Assembly (NCBI GenBank): GCA_025094145.1
Contig: JALLLS010000136.1
Location: 1-42,500, forward strand
Direction of reading: 5' to 3'
Length of the DNA: 42,500 nt
DNA from: Spinellus fusiger
Lineage: Eukaryota > Mucoromycota > Mucoromycetes > Mucorales > Phycomycetaceae
Shown: piece by piece, positions 41,361 to 42,500 of the stretch
Numbering within the stretch: position 1 is the stretch's first letter
Layout of the letters: each line of letters starts with the position of its first letter
The notes under the pieces: model-generated
Told to the model about the DNA's origin: nothing
What the model saw: only the letters and a program-made list of their open reading frames with translations
The model's database searches: none
Program-made: the position numbers and the translations under genes

Positions 41361-42500
41361 TACCTGGTTGATCCTGCCAGTAGTCATATGCTTGTCTCAA
41401 AGATTAAGCCATGCATGTCTAAGTATAAACAACTCTATACTGTGAAACTGCGAATGGCTCATTAAATCAGTTATGATCTACATGACAATTCATTACTACT
41501 TGGATAACCGTGGTAATTCTAGAGCTAATACATGCAAGAAAAGCCTCGACTTGGAAGGGGTGCACTTATTAGGTAAAAGCCAACCTGGTGTAAAAGCCAG
41601 TTTTTTGGTGATTCATAATAATTCAATGCTGATCGCATGGCCTTGTGCCGGCGACGGTTCATTCGATTTTCTGCCCTATCAGGTTAAGATTGTAAGATAG
41701 AGGCTTACAATGCCTATCACGGGTAACGGGGAATTAGGGTTCGATTCCGGAGAGGGAGCCTGAGAAACGGCTACCACATCCAAGGAAGGCAGCAGGCGCG
41801 CAAATTACCCAATCCCAATTCGGGGAGGTAGTGACAATAAATAACAATGCAGGGCCTTTTAGGTCTTGCAATTGGAATGAGTACAATTTAAATCCCTTAA
41901 CAAGGATCTATTGGAGGGCAAGTCTGGTGCCAGCAGCCGCGGTAATTCCAGCTCCAAGAGCGTATATTAAGGTTGTTGCAGTTAAAACGTCCGTAGTCGA
42001 ACTGTAGTTGTTGGCTAGGCGGCCTGGTCTTTATTGATCTAGTTCCGTTCTAGTCATGACTCTCACGTTTGGTACTATCTGGTGATCTTTGGTGATCCAG
42101 ATACTAGGCCAAACAAATTACCATGAGCAAATCAGAGTGTTTAAAGCAGGCAATAAGCCTGGATGTGTTAGCATGGAATAATGAAATAAGACATGGCTCT
42201 ATATTTGTTGGTTTTAAGAGACCATTGTAATGATGAATAGGAACGGTTGGGGGGATTTGTATTTGGTTGCTAGAGGTGAAATTCTTGGATCAACCAAAGA
42301 CAAACTACTGCGAAGGCATTTCACCCAGGACGTTTTCATTGATCAAGGTCGAAGGTTAAGGGATCAAGACGATTAGACACCGTCGTAGTCTTAACAGCAA
42401 ACTATGCCGACTAGAGATTGGATAGGTTCATTTTGGCTTATTCAGAATCTTAGCAAAAGCAAAGTTTTTGGGTTCTGGGGGGAGTATGGGACGCAAGGCT
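41361..42500 (+). rRNA. 18S (SSU) rRNA, 5' part, runs off window
   Basis: Begins with TACCTGGTTGATCCTGCCAG at 41361, the universal SSU start. Conserved blocks follow: GGTTCGATTCCGGAGAGGGA (41738-41757), the 530 loop GGTGCCAGCAGCCGCGGTAA (41924-41943), and GAGGTGAAATTCTTGGAT. The later core (CCCAGGACGTTTTCATTGAT, GACGATTAGA) fits Mucorales-type SSU as I remember it. Some usually invariant sites differ (GATTAGACACC for GATTAGATACC near 42371; one base missing in the GGATC(G)AAGACG stretch), so this copy may be a diverged or decaying paralogue. The 3' part lies outside the window. Confidence 0.95.

Noticed and set aside
41473..41700. 75-codon open frame at the right edge
   Set aside because: It lies inside the 18S rRNA.

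Overview
The window comes from a eukaryotic nuclear genome, most likely an early-diverging fungus of the Mucoromycota (Mucorales-like). Evidence: many short GT-AG introns (37 to about 200 bp) in clearly fungal genes; a small-subunit rRNA whose core resembles the Mucorales consensus as I remember it; a WNK-type kinase; a Mucoromycota-style multi-exon SAM methyltransferase; and degraded Fanzor (eukaryotic TnpB-like), Tc1/mariner and LINE sequences in AT-rich spacers. No species can be named from the sequence alone.

Layout. 1-1394: 3' part of a large-subunit rRNA on the + strand, decayed, with two deletions in otherwise conserved core. 1395-6560: AT-rich spacer with a dead Tc1/mariner copy (- strand) and a LINE 3' fragment. 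6576-19039: a gene island with a SEC14-like lipid-transfer protein (-), ATP1 (+), MIX23 (-), CSN6 (+), an AVT-type vacuolar amino-acid transporter (-) and a SAM methyltransferase (-). 21233-23567: a broken Fanzor element (+). 24799-28931: a WNK-type kinase (+) and NOP16 (-), convergent. 29127-30500: a second broken Fanzor copy in inverted orientation, so the two copies bracket the WNK-NOP16 pair. About 30510-40180: AT-rich, gene-poor DNA with LINE and Tc1 fragments and a possible dead FG-nucleoporin/RanBD gene. 40184-41360: rDNA upstream spacer and 5'ETS with a 230-bp-spaced direct repeat and a strong hairpin. 41361-42500: start of an 18S rRNA gene.

The LSU end and the SSU start have the same orientation and are separated by about 40 kb with eight protein genes. 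This is not an ordinary tandem rDNA spacer and suggests dispersed rDNA units, at least one of them decaying. The genes are housekeeping: oxidative phosphorylation and mitochondrial intermembrane space (ATP1, MIX23), COP9 signalosome (CSN6), 60S ribosome assembly (NOP16), phosphoinositide/lipid transfer (SEC14-like), vacuolar amino-acid transport and osmotic/ion kinase signalling (WNK). They form no operon-like pathway. The most notable structures are the inverted Fanzor pair around the WNK-NOP16 block and the split rDNA.

Exon models were built by hand from splice signals and remembered family alignments; no database search was run.
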